19,752 nt of DNA, taken from assembly GCA_044432885.1 (NCBI GenBank), contig JAWXUG010000011.1:1-19752 (forward strand). Reading direction: 5' to 3'. Shown here one piece after another: positions 6,066 to 14,811 of the stretch. The notes beneath the pieces are model-generated. The model did not search any database. It saw only the letters and a list, made by a program, of their open reading frames with translations, and was not told where the DNA came from. The DNA comes from CAYJNO01 sp044432885 (GTDB taxonomy: Bacteria; Bacillota_I; Bacilli_A; Erysipelotrichales; Erysipelotrichaceae). How positions within the stretch are numbered: position 1 is the stretch's first letter; each line of letters starts with the position of its first letter. The position numbers were made by a program, and so were the translations under genes.

Positions 6066-8582
6066 ATGAAAACACTGATAGCACCATCCCATTTACATCC
6101 TTCTATCCGTCTTAAAATGATGGAAGAAGCCAATCAAAACTACTTAATTGAGTGGAAGTTTTTATCATGGTCTCAATTTTTAAAAGAAAAAGACAATGGG
6201 TTAATGCCCCACTTTAAAGCCTATAACCTACTAAAAGAATTAAATCTATCCATTTTTCACAAGATGATTGATTACCCATATTTCATTGAACAACTTTTAA
6301 AAATGCTTAAACTATGTTGCCATTATGACATTAGTATGGACAGCCTTGATGAAGATACCCTTACTAATAAAGAATTAAAAGGGATGTTAATGCACTTATA
6401 TCCTCATCTTCATGATGCTTATAAATTGAATTTTTCTTTTGATAATGCTGAGAACATTATGATTTATCCTTTCTATCAGGATCTATTAGAACAACAAATG
6501 GCTACCCTTTTATTAGAACAGGGAGCAACTCTTTACCAAGGTGAACAATGTAGCGCTTGTACACGTAAGCTTTTTAAAGCGCTCAATCCTCAACAAGAAA
6601 TAGAATCTATTGCACAACTCATCATTCAGCAAGAACTAGATACAGATAACATTCAAATAGCATGTGCAAGTACAACCTATTTTCCACTTATTCGCCATAT
6701 CTTTAAGCGTTATCAATTGCCTTTTCACTTTATAATACCTATTAAAAAGAAACTATTATCATCCAAACAATTCATTGCACTTTATACCTTATATGATAAA
6801 CAAAACTTAACTTCTTTTGTGGATTGTTTATCATTAGCTATCTTTCCTATTGAACATATCCAAGAGTATCAGCGTTATCTATCTGCCTGTGTGAGTGAGT
6901 TAAATCAATGTTTAAATGAATTCAATTACTATCAAAACATCGTAAATACCAGCCTTTTTCCTAATGAATTTAAAGACTTTGTAGAACTTGAGCTTTTACT
7001 AGCTGAAGATCAAAAAATCATCATGGAAACATTAAATAAGCTATTTAATGCATCCGATACTAAAGAGGCTTTCTTAGTTATTTTTGATATCATTCAAAAT
7101 AGTTGTCCTCATGAAGAATGTCTAAAATTAAAATCTTTTTTAGAAAGAAATTTTCATTATTTACAAGAAGACAACTTAGATATTTTCTTTTATCATTTAG
7201 AAAATTTAAGTTTATCTGAAACTCAAATGGATCAAGGGATTGCCATTACAGATATAGTGCATCCTCTTTTATATAGCGAAACCTTATTCATCATTGGGCT
7301 AGATCAAAAAAAATACCCTCACTTTAACGCACATAATGGATATTTCGATGAACGCTACTTTAAAAATTTGAATTATCCCAATGAAGAAGAGCGCTTTGAT
7401 CATCATCTAAAACAGCTAGAATGGCTCTTTAATCAATCTAGTACTCAATATTTTTCTTATGCTTTTGCTGATATTAGTGGAAAGCCTAAGGAATTATCTT
7501 ATCATATCGAAAAAAGATTAAACTTAACTGCACAACTATATCCACTTGTTCAAAATGACTTGATACAAACGCATGTTCCATATTTATCTAAAGAAAAAGC
7601 ACAACAACTCTTCTTTAAAGATAATATCCATCAAAGTAATGTTTACAAACTGGAAACCTATTTTGCTTGTCCATATCGTTATTACTTGCAAAATGGACTT
7701 AAATTAAACAAAGAAAGCAATCCATATCCGATTAAAAAACTACTTGGAACCATCAATCATGATGTCATCCAACAGGCTAAAAACGCCAAGGAAATAGATA
7801 CTCTTATTTCACCATGGATAACCCAATTAGATAAACTGTATCCAACTAAATCAAAAAATCATCAACTTTTAAGGATTCAAAATATTCATCATTTAAACCA
7901 AAGTGTTAAACATCTTCAATCTTTTAATCAAAGTCATCCTTACCAACACCAGCGCTACGAGGTAGCTATCGATCAAACTTTTAAGATGGATGATATCACT
8001 TTTATCATTAAGGGGTTTATTGATTGTCTGCAAGAATTTGAAGACTATATTCGAATTATTGACTACAAGAGTAGTGATTATGTCATTTCTCTTTCTAAGG
8101 TTTTAGATGGCACTAAATTACAACTCGCAACCTATATGTACTGTCAGTACTTAAATCAAACTAAAAAGATTCCAAGCGCTTTAATTTATTATTCAATGAG
8201 TCAAACATACTATCAAAGACAACGCTATAATGCGAGTTATGGGCAACTTAAAGTGATCGATGATGAAACGATGGAATTAAACTATTTAAAATTAAATAAA
8301 TGTTCTGGTTTATTCTTTAATGACTTAGATCATCAAGGAGATGCCCAATACCTATCGGGTTTACAAGCTAAAAGAATGGTAAATGTGTTAGATCTATTTA
8401 ATTATTTAGATCAAATTTATACCTTATTTATCCAACATTTAAAACAAGCAGACATCGAAATTGACCCTAATGAAGGGACATGTGCTTATTGCGATTATGC
8501 GAGAATTTGTCGTTTCAATCGTTTAGCAAAAACACCAACTGCCTTAATCTTGGCAAAGGAGGAAAACCATGAAGTGGAATGA
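6066..8582 (+). CDS. addB: ATP-dependent helicase/nuclease AddB-like subunit (compact form)
   Basis: An 838-aa AddB-type protein, the partner of AddA in resecting double-strand breaks to Chi-like sites for RecA. The C-terminal RecB-like nuclease is clear: GTINHD (H565), GFID (D653), IIDYKSS (D666, K668) and QLATYMY. It is enclosed by the four iron-sulphur cysteines: C535 (YFACPYRYY) and C806, C809, C815 (GTCAYCDYARIC). The N-terminal half is a degenerate helicase-like region with no Walker A (GxGKT) motif, unlike Bacillus AddB, and the protein is about 300 residues shorter. I use ATG 6066 rather than GTG 6036 because the latter lies in the promoter. The gene overlaps addA by 14 bases and is divergent from the XRE operon. 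The assignment is strong from the nuclease, cluster cysteines and adjacent addA. Confidence 0.9.
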   Translation: MKTLIAPSHLHPSIRLKMMEEANQNYLIEWKFLSWSQFLKEKDNGLMPHFKAYNLLKELNLSIFHKMIDYPYFIEQLLKMLKLCCHYDISMDSLDEDTLTNKELKGMLMHLYPHLHDAYKLNFSFDNAENIMIYPFYQDLLEQQMATLLLEQGATLYQGEQCSACTRKLFKALNPQQEIESIAQLIIQQELDTDNIQIACASTTYFPLIRHIFKRYQLPFHFIIPIKKKLLSSKQFIALYTLYDKQNLTSFVDCLSLAIFPIEHIQEYQRYLSACVSELNQCLNEFNYYQNIVNTSLFPNEFKDFVELELLLAEDQKIIMETLNKLFNASDTKEAFLVIFDIIQNSCPHEECLKLKSFLERNFHYLQEDNLDIFFYHLENLSLSETQMDQGIAITDIVHPLLYSETLFIIGLDQKKYPHFNAHNGYFDERYFKNLNYPNEEERFDHHLKQLEWLFNQSSTQYFSYAFADISGKPKELSYHIEKRLNLTAQLYPLVQNDLIQTHVPYLSKEKAQQLFFKDNIHQSNVYKLETYFACPYRYYLQNGLKLNKESNPYPIKKLLGTINHDVIQQAKNAKEIDTLISPWITQLDKLYPTKSKNHQLLRIQNIHHLNQSVKHLQSFNQSHPYQHQRYEVAIDQTFKMDDITFIIKGFIDCLQEFEDYIRIIDYKSSDYVISLSKVLDGTKLQLATYMYCQYLNQTKKIPSALIYYSMSQTYYQRQRYNASYGQLKVIDDETMELNYLKLNKCSGLFFNDLDHQGDAQYLSGLQAKRMVNVLDLFNYLDQIYTLFIQHLKQADIEIDPNEGTCAYCDYARICRFNRLAKTPTALILAKEENHEVE

Positions 8583-11500
8583 ACAACAGCTCCTTGCAAT
8601 CCTCACAACTGATAAAAACATCGTTGTAAGTGCCTCGGCTGGGGCAGGGAAAACAACCGTTTTAGTTGCGCGTTTAATCAAAAGAATTATTGAAGATGAA
8701 GTAGAAATCACCCGCGTTTTAGCGATGACTTTTACTGAAGCTGCAGCTAGTGAAATGAAGAAACGATTATTATTTGAATTAAGTAAGCAAGCGGAAAACC
8801 CTGAATTAGATGAAAGTAAAAGACGATATGCAAATAAGCAATTATCGCTTGCTGAAAATGCTCATATCTCTACCATACACTCTTTTTGTCGAGATGTTAT
8901 CGCAAATCATTACGCTGCCATTAACCTGAATCCTTTAATGGTCGCAAACATCGCAAGTGAAAGTGATACAAAAGCCTATAAACAAAAAGCCTTTGATGAG
9001 ATTTTTAAAGAAGCTTTAACCAATGATTTAACTCAACTTTCTGCGCTATTCACCCTGCTTCAGGAAAATCCTTATTCTTTCAATAAGCTTCAACAAGTTA
9101 TTGAAGATATTATCAATGCTGCCAACAATAACCTTCATCCTATTGAGTGGATCAAGCAACAACAAACACAATTAAGAACGATTCAAAATCTATCTCAATT
9201 AGATCCCTATATTCTTTCTTTACATCAGGAACAACTTCTTTATTATCTTGATCAAGCTTTAACAGGAATGAAAAATCTATTATCCGAAGTAGATAAAAAG
9301 TATGAAGAAGCCGTCCAAACGACTTTAACTCATCTTCTACAAGCTAAACGTAATAAAGACCATTATTCCATCATGATTCATGAAATCATTCAAGCTGGTC
9401 AATTTAAACATAGTTATCGTAAACCAAGTCCGAAATTATTTAATGATAGTTATAAAAAATTAGTCTCGCTCATCGAACAAGAAGACGACCTAATCAAAGC
9501 CCATAACCAAACGATTGAACCCTTACAGTTTTTACTTACATTGACTTTAAAAGTTTATCAAGCTTTCGCAAAGATTAAAATTGAAGAAAAGAAAATTGAC
9601 TTTAATGATTTAGAACATTTTGCTTATGAAATTCTTTGTGCGAATCAAAATGAAGTTGCTTTAAAATATCAAACTTTATTCCAAGAAATTATGGTTGATG
9701 AATTTCAAGACTCTAATATGATTCAAAATGCCATGATAGAACTCCTTTCAAACGGTAAAAATTGTTTTAGAGTAGGTGATATTAAACAATCTATCTATCG
9801 TTTTAGAGGGGCTAAGCCGTCCATTATGCAGACACTATTAGAAGATGAAAATATTGAAAAAATATTTTTATCCAATAACTATCGTTCTAAAAAAGCCATT
9901 GTAGATTTTAATAATTGTCTTTTTGATCAGTTAATGAATATCGAGGGTTTATCTATTTCATATAGTCAATACGACCATCAGATAGCTGATTTACCAAGCC
10001 AAAATGAAAATAATGAAGATGTCCTCATTCATTTGCTAGGAGTTAAGGAACTTAAAGAAAGCCAAGAAGAATTAATGAAGGCTAAACAAATAAAATCTAT
10101 CTATATTGCTCAAAACATTCTTAAACAAATGAAGGAAACTCCCTATAAAAAATTTAGTGATTACTGCATTCTAGTACGTGGGCATCAAGATAAAATTGGC
10201 TTAAAACAAGCTTTTGATCAATTTAATATCCCTTACTATATTGATGACAAAAAGGGCTTCATTCATAGTTTCTCTATCAGGATTATCTATAGTTATTTAA
10301 AATTTTTAAATGATCCCCAAGATCTTATTTCATTAGTAGCCATTTTAACTAGTCCTTTATATGGTTATCAAGAGGATCAACTAGATGAACTCATTTATCC
10401 AAGTATCTTTACTACCTTAAATAGTGATTCTGCCTTTATCCAAGACTATCATTCATTAAAGAAAATGAATCACTTATTAGATCAATTAGATTATCTTTAT
10501 CAAATTCAAAACTTTTATGAAGAGTGTGTAGACATCCAAGAAAAAACCAATTTGGACTTATTTTACCAATATGCCTTACAAGAAGATACCTTTACCCTTT
10601 CTTCTTTCATTAATTTTATTGATCTTATTCTTCCAGACAATAAAGATTCTGCTATTCCAATAAGAGATGATGACAATGTCGTTAAGGTAATGACCATTCA
10701 CCAATCAAAAGGATTACAGTTTAATGTCGTCTATTTTTACGCCTCTATGCGTCGCGCAAATCCAGCATCTTCATGCGTCTTAGTAGATGATGTCTATGGA
10801 TTAAGTGTACACGCAAGAGATGAAAAGCTACCTTATATTTATCCTACTTTAAGCTATAAAGGGCTTGCCTATCACCAACTAAAACTTGAAAGCGAGGAAT
10901 ATCTGCGCCTACTATATGTTGCAACAACCCGTGCAAAAGATCGATTACATATTGTTGATTGTGTAAGTTTACAATCCGAAACTCAAGAGTTAGATCAACA
11001 ACTGATCTATTCATCTAAAGGGTTCACACCATTAATATTAAGTGCTTTAAAAAATCGTTTTGAACATTTTAAAATCTTTGAAGTTGAAAACTTTGAAGAA
11101 AAAATTACTTATCAAAGACTAAAGAAAGAACCTTTAAAAATTACACATTATCATCATCAAAATATCCCTATCACTAAGATAAGGCCATCTTCTCATCATG
11201 AGAATTTAAGCCTTCACCTTAATACAATTGACTATGCCGCTATCGGTACTCAAATTCACCAATGTGTAGAAGACTTAAGTACTTATACCCACATAGATGA
11301 GGCGCTTATTAAACAGATAGATCCAACTTTGCATTCCAGTGAATATCCGAAGTTGTTCAAGCTTTATCAAAACAATCTTTATACACAATCCTTACTCCAT
11401 CCTCATTATCATGAATACCCGTATACATTGATGGAAGATGGACAATATATCAATGGTATTATTGACTATATTTCTTTTGGAGAGCGAATCATGATTGTTG

Positions 11501-11664
11501 ATTTTAAGAGTGATCGCCATGTAGATGCACAAACGTTAAAACAACGCTATCACACTCAACTAGCTCATTATCATCATGCGATAAGCATCATTTTTAAAAA
11601 TCATCCTGTAGATGTTTATATCTATAGTTTTTCATTAAATGAAATGATTTTTATCGAAGTATAA
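8569..11664 (+). CDS. addA: ATP-dependent helicase/nuclease subunit AddA (UvrD-like helicase plus RecB nuclease)
   Basis: A 1031-aa SF1A helicase-nuclease, the motor of AddAB. Helicase motifs in order are: Q-motif WNEQQ (3-7), Walker A SASAGAGKTT (21-30), AMTFTEAAASEM (52-63), STIHSFCRDV (101-110), Walker B MVDEFQDSN (375-383), GDIKQSIYRFRGA (403-415), VMTIHQSKGLQF (707-718) and LLYVATTRAKDRL (781-793). The C-terminal nuclease has GTQIHQ (H897), NGIIDY (D966), IVDFKSD (D978, K980) and Q997. All catalytic residues look intact, yet it is about 200 residues shorter than Bacillus AddA (about 1230). The start has an ideal AAGGAGG site and lies 14 bases inside addB, so translation is probably coupled. 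The 42-base gap to pepF contains a possible promoter. Confidence 0.96.
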   Translation: MKWNEQQLLAILTTDKNIVVSASAGAGKTTVLVARLIKRIIEDEVEITRVLAMTFTEAAASEMKKRLLFELSKQAENPELDESKRRYANKQLSLAENAHISTIHSFCRDVIANHYAAINLNPLMVANIASESDTKAYKQKAFDEIFKEALTNDLTQLSALFTLLQENPYSFNKLQQVIEDIINAANNNLHPIEWIKQQQTQLRTIQNLSQLDPYILSLHQEQLLYYLDQALTGMKNLLSEVDKKYEEAVQTTLTHLLQAKRNKDHYSIMIHEIIQAGQFKHSYRKPSPKLFNDSYKKLVSLIEQEDDLIKAHNQTIEPLQFLLTLTLKVYQAFAKIKIEEKKIDFNDLEHFAYEILCANQNEVALKYQTLFQEIMVDEFQDSNMIQNAMIELLSNGKNCFRVGDIKQSIYRFRGAKPSIMQTLLEDENIEKIFLSNNYRSKKAIVDFNNCLFDQLMNIEGLSISYSQYDHQIADLPSQNENNEDVLIHLLGVKELKESQEELMKAKQIKSIYIAQNILKQMKETPYKKFSDYCILVRGHQDKIGLKQAFDQFNIPYYIDDKKGFIHSFSIRIIYSYLKFLNDPQDLISLVAILTSPLYGYQEDQLDELIYPSIFTTLNSDSAFIQDYHSLKKMNHLLDQLDYLYQIQNFYEECVDIQEKTNLDLFYQYALQEDTFTLSSFINFIDLILPDNKDSAIPIRDDDNVVKVMTIHQSKGLQFNVVYFYASMRRANPASSCVLVDDVYGLSVHARDEKLPYIYPTLSYKGLAYHQLKLESEEYLRLLYVATTRAKDRLHIVDCVSLQSETQELDQQLIYSSKGFTPLILSALKNRFEHFKIFEVENFEEKITYQRLKKEPLKITHYHHQNIPITKIRPSSHHENLSLHLNTIDYAAIGTQIHQCVEDLSTYTHIDEALIKQIDPTLHSSEYPKLFKLYQNNLYTQSLLHPHYHEYPYTLMEDGQYINGIIDYISFGERIMIVDFKSDRHVDAQTLKQRYHTQLAHYHHAISIIFKNHPVDVYIYSFSLNEMIFIEV

Positions 11665-11667
11665 AAA

Positions 11668-11676
11668 TGCTATACT
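11668..11676 (+). promoter_or_regulatory. Possible pepF promoter (extended -10)
   Basis: TGCTATACT matches the extended -10 pattern and lies in the short gap after the addA stop. It would start transcription near 11683, ahead of the GAGGAGGA ribosome site at 11693-11700. No good -35 is seen. pepF could equally be read through from addBA. Confidence 0.4.
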
Positions 11677-11706
11677 TTTACTATTAGAATACGAGGAGGA
11701 AATATT

Positions 11707-13461
11707 ATGAGTACTTGGAATTTAGATGCCCTATATACAGGGTGTGAAGATCCTGCTTTTTTAGCAGACTATCAAAAGCTTCAACAAGAGATTGTAAACC
11801 TAGAAAGTTTATCTTCTCATTTAACTACTTTAAATGAAACTGAAGGATTAATTCAAATTATCAATACACAACAAAACTTATTGCTTGTGGCTTCAAAATT
11901 AGGAGCCTACCTTAGCTTAAGACAAACTTGTGATACAACCAATCAAGAAATTAGCTCATGGTTAAATAAATTTAGTAACTTAACAAGTGAAACGGCTAAA
12001 AGTTTTGCAACGATGAGTTTATGGATTGCGGAAGTTGATTTAACTAAAGTAGATCTTGAAACACCATTAATCAAAGAACACTTATTTTGGATACAAGAAA
12101 TAAAAAAAGAAGGCGCACACCTTCTTGATAAGGAAACTGAGGCAGCTATTTCAAAAATGAAATTAAATGCTTCTAATACTTGGGAAACCCTTAGAGAATA
12201 CCTTACTTCTACTTTAAGCATTGAATTTAATAATGAAACCCATACAATGTCTTCCATTAGAAATTTTGCTTATGATAGTGATCCTGCAATAAGAAAAGCT
12301 GCCTATGAAGCAGAACTTAAAGCTTATCCACAAATTCAGGATTCACTAGCTTTTGCTCTAAACTCAATTAAAGGACAAGCAAATGTAATTGCTGAACTTA
12401 GAGGATATCATGATATCTTAGACATGACCCTAAGTGCGTCAAGAATGAAACGCAGTACATTGGATGCAATGCTTTGTGCAATGAGGGAATCACTTCCAAG
12501 CTTTCATCAATACTTTAAACAAAAGGCAAATTTACTAAATCATACCAATGGACTGCCATTCTATGATTTATTTGCTAATATTGGCTCATGTGAATCAAAT
12601 TTCACCATTGAACAATCCAAAGAATATCTACTAAAACATTTTACCCCATTTAGTAAAGAGGTTGCTGATATTACAGAAACTGCCTACAACCAAGAATGGA
12701 TTGACTTTTTCCCTAAGAAAGGAAAAGTTGGCGGTGCATTTTGTTACAACCTACCCTTTATTAAACAATCTCGTATTTTAACCAACTACAATCATACTTT
12801 AAGTGATGTTGTAACCCTAGCACATGAACTAGGCCATGCCTACCATGGATATTGTATTGAAGATCACTCTCCACTCAACACTGATTATTCTATGCCAGTG
12901 GCAGAAACAGCTTCAACTTTTAATGAAACAATTATTATGAATGCAGCTATTAAAGATGCTAAAACGGATGATGAAAAAATCTTCTTACTTGAATCAAGCT
13001 TACAAGATGCAAGTCAAGTAATCGTCGATATCTTATCTCGTTATATCTTTGAAACAAGTGTTATCAACACAAGAAAAGATGAATTTTTATTTCCATCTCA
13101 ACTAGATGAATTAATGATTCAAGCACAAAAAGAAGCATATGGAGATGGACTTGATCCTAATTATTTACATCCTTCAATGTGGATTGTAAAGGGTCATTAT
13201 TATTCTGCTGACTTAAACTTCTACAATTTCCCCTATGCATTTGGTTTATTATTTGCTAAAGGCTTATATGCACTTTATCAAAAAGAGGGTCAAAGTTTTA
13301 CAGACAAATATCATGATTTACTACACGCAACCACTGTTTCAAGTGTTGAAGAAGTAGCCGCCATTGTCGGTATTGATTTATCTGATGTCAATTTCTGGCG
13401 TTCTAGTCTATCCATTATTACTGATTCTATTGAAGAATTTATTCAACTTACATCCAAATAG
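11707..13461 (+). CDS. pepF: Oligoendopeptidase F (M3 family zinc metallopeptidase)
   Basis: A 584-aa cytoplasmic M3B peptidase that by family cleaves short oligopeptides, recycling peptides from uptake or signal-peptide turnover. The zinc site is HELGH (H373, E374, H377 in LAHELGHAYHGY), with the third ligand E400 in AETASTFNE, as in PepF. Other family landmarks are the N-terminal helical lobe beginning WNLDALY, the MKLNASNTWETLREYL segment (151-166), GGAFCYNLP (342-350), and HPSMWIVKGHYY with YNFPYAFGLLFAKGLY near the C-terminus. Length is close to the family norm of about 600. The ATG has a strong GAGGAGGA site. It ends at a terminator shared with zwf. No signal peptide is visible. Confidence 0.96.
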   Translation: MSTWNLDALYTGCEDPAFLADYQKLQQEIVNLESLSSHLTTLNETEGLIQIINTQQNLLLVASKLGAYLSLRQTCDTTNQEISSWLNKFSNLTSETAKSFATMSLWIAEVDLTKVDLETPLIKEHLFWIQEIKKEGAHLLDKETEAAISKMKLNASNTWETLREYLTSTLSIEFNNETHTMSSIRNFAYDSDPAIRKAAYEAELKAYPQIQDSLAFALNSIKGQANVIAELRGYHDILDMTLSASRMKRSTLDAMLCAMRESLPSFHQYFKQKANLLNHTNGLPFYDLFANIGSCESNFTIEQSKEYLLKHFTPFSKEVADITETAYNQEWIDFFPKKGKVGGAFCYNLPFIKQSRILTNYNHTLSDVVTLAHELGHAYHGYCIEDHSPLNTDYSMPVAETASTFNETIIMNAAIKDAKTDDEKIFLLESSLQDASQVIVDILSRYIFETSVINTRKDEFLFPSQLDELMIQAQKEAYGDGLDPNYLHPSMWIVKGHYYSADLNFYNFPYAFGLLFAKGLYALYQKEGQSFTDKYHDLLHATTVSSVEEVAAIVGIDLSDVNFWRSSLSIITDSIEEFIQLTSK

Positions 13462-13470
13462 ACAAATAGA

Positions 13471-13496
13471 AAAAAGTCATCCTATGATGGCTTTTT
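13471..13496. terminator. Bidirectional terminator between pepF and zwf
   Basis: AAAAAGTCATC (13471-13481) pairs with GATGGCTTTTT (13486-13496) through an 11-bp stem with one G-T wobble on the transcript and a four-base loop. T-runs on each strand serve both convergent genes. The zwf stop codon (13497-13495) lies at the foot of the stem. Confidence 0.8.
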
Positions 13497-14811
13497 ATCC
13501 GCCTATTTCTACATTACTAACTTTTAAAAACTTTTGTTTAAGAGCATCAATATACTCCCAACTCAATGCAATCTGCTGCCAAGAAGAAAACCATGCATCA
13601 TCATGATTTAAACAAGCTTCAATTAAGCGTTCATAAGCATCCGGGGTATTGATTCTAAAATGATCTTGACAGCTTTGACAATAATTCATCGATACCTGTT
13701 CTCGCCCTTGACCTAATCCAGGTCTTTTTACATTAAATTTAAAATGGATGCCCTCCTCTGGTTGTATATCCATAATCAATACATTCGCTGCTTCCTCATG
13801 TTTCTTAAAATGAACTTCCACTTTAAATTGATTACACTCCATTTTCTTTCCAGTTTCTATAATCATAGGAACGTTATTATAAGATGGATGCTCTACATAC
13901 AAAATCAAACGTGCATACGTTTCAACAGTTGAGTTTGGATCAACATGGGCTTCTTTTCTATATCCTTCATATTGTTTAAGTGATACTTGTTTCATGATAT
14001 CTACATCCTTTATCGGTTGTAAGCTTTTTAAAATTTCAATCTGTTTTTCTTTGACATCGCTAAGATTTTTCGGTTTATCCATTAACACTAAAGTTAACAC
14101 TTGCATCAAATGATTTTGTACCATATCCATTAATGCACCACTTTGGTCATAATATTCACCACGTTGTAAGATACCCATCTCTTCAAATGCTTGAATATGA
14201 ATATAATCAATCGATACCTTATCCCAACAACGTCTAAAGATTTCATTATCAAAACGTAATGTTAAAATATTTTGAATCATTTCTTTTCCTAGATAATGAT
14301 CAATGCGATATACATTATGTGAGTGAAAAACCTCAATCAGTTTTTCATTTAGATAGTTTGCATGTTGAAGGTTGCTGCCAAAGGGTTTTTCAATCATTAC
14401 TTGCATCTCTTGACTTAAGTTCATCGCATCAATTCCATCGGTTATGATTTCAAATAAAGATGGAGCTGTTGCATAACAAAATAAGTGTAAATTCAATTGA
14501 TGATTTTGATAAAATGCTTTTAACTGTTGATATTCCTTTAATTCCATAATATCCATCTTAAAATATAGAACTTGTTTAAAGAATGCATCTAAATCTTCTT
14601 CACTAGTTTCAAATCGACTCTTTTCTATTATCCATGGTTGAACAAGTTCTCTAAAGCTATCATTATCTAATGATTTTCTTCCAATTGCGACAATTTTTAA
14701 TCCAACTATTTCTCTTTTTTTGAATAGCTGATATAAAGATGGAAACAGCTTCTTGCAACTTAAATCTCCTGTACTTCCAAATATTGTGATTGATTTAAAG
14801 TTACCATTCAT
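13495..14811 (-). CDS. zwf: Glucose-6-phosphate 1-dehydrogenase
   Basis: A 438-aa G6PD that oxidises glucose 6-phosphate to 6-phosphogluconolactone, making NADPH. The N-terminal Rossmann domain has FGSTGDL (11-17) and EKPFG (141-145). The family signature RIDHYLGKE spans 169-177, with D171 and H172. The catalytic His is in QNHLMQV (H234). Residues YDQSGALMDM (221-230) complete the substrate site. The protein is about 50 residues shorter than typical (485-490), lacking the usual C-terminal tail after the DAYERL and W-x-x-ID region, but no catalytic residue is lost. Its start overlaps gnd by 11 bases and has only a weak, distant AAGGA, so translation probably depends on ribosomes finishing gnd. 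Last gene of the pgl-gnd-zwf operon. Confidence 0.94.
   Translation of the reverse strand: MNGNFKSITIFGSTGDLSCKKLFPSLYQLFKKREIVGLKIVAIGRKSLDNDSFRELVQPWIIEKSRFETSEEDLDAFFKQVLYFKMDIMELKEYQQLKAFYQNHQLNLHLFCYATAPSLFEIITDGIDAMNLSQEMQVMIEKPFGSNLQHANYLNEKLIEVFHSHNVYRIDHYLGKEMIQNILTLRFDNEIFRRCWDKVSIDYIHIQAFEEMGILQRGEYYDQSGALMDMVQNHLMQVLTLVLMDKPKNLSDVKEKQIEILKSLQPIKDVDIMKQVSLKQYEGYRKEAHVDPNSTVETYARLILYVEHPSYNNVPMIIETGKKMECNQFKVEVHFKKHEEAANVLIMDIQPEEGIHFKFNVKRPGLGQGREQVSMNYCQSCQDHFRINTPDAYERLIEACLNHDDAWFSSWQQIALSWEYIDALKQKFLKVSNVEIGG

Noticed and set aside
11943..12257. Open frame of 104 codons antisense to pepF, and similar antisense frames at 3262-3546, 13744-13932, 16658-16852 and 19446-19718
   Set aside because: All lie inside strongly supported genes, have no ribosome site or recognisable product, and look like by-products of AT-rich coding sequence.
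13364..13606. Plus-strand 80-codon frame across the pepF end and zwf end
   Set aside because: It runs out of frame through pepF, the terminator hairpin and the antisense of zwf, with no family similarity seen.
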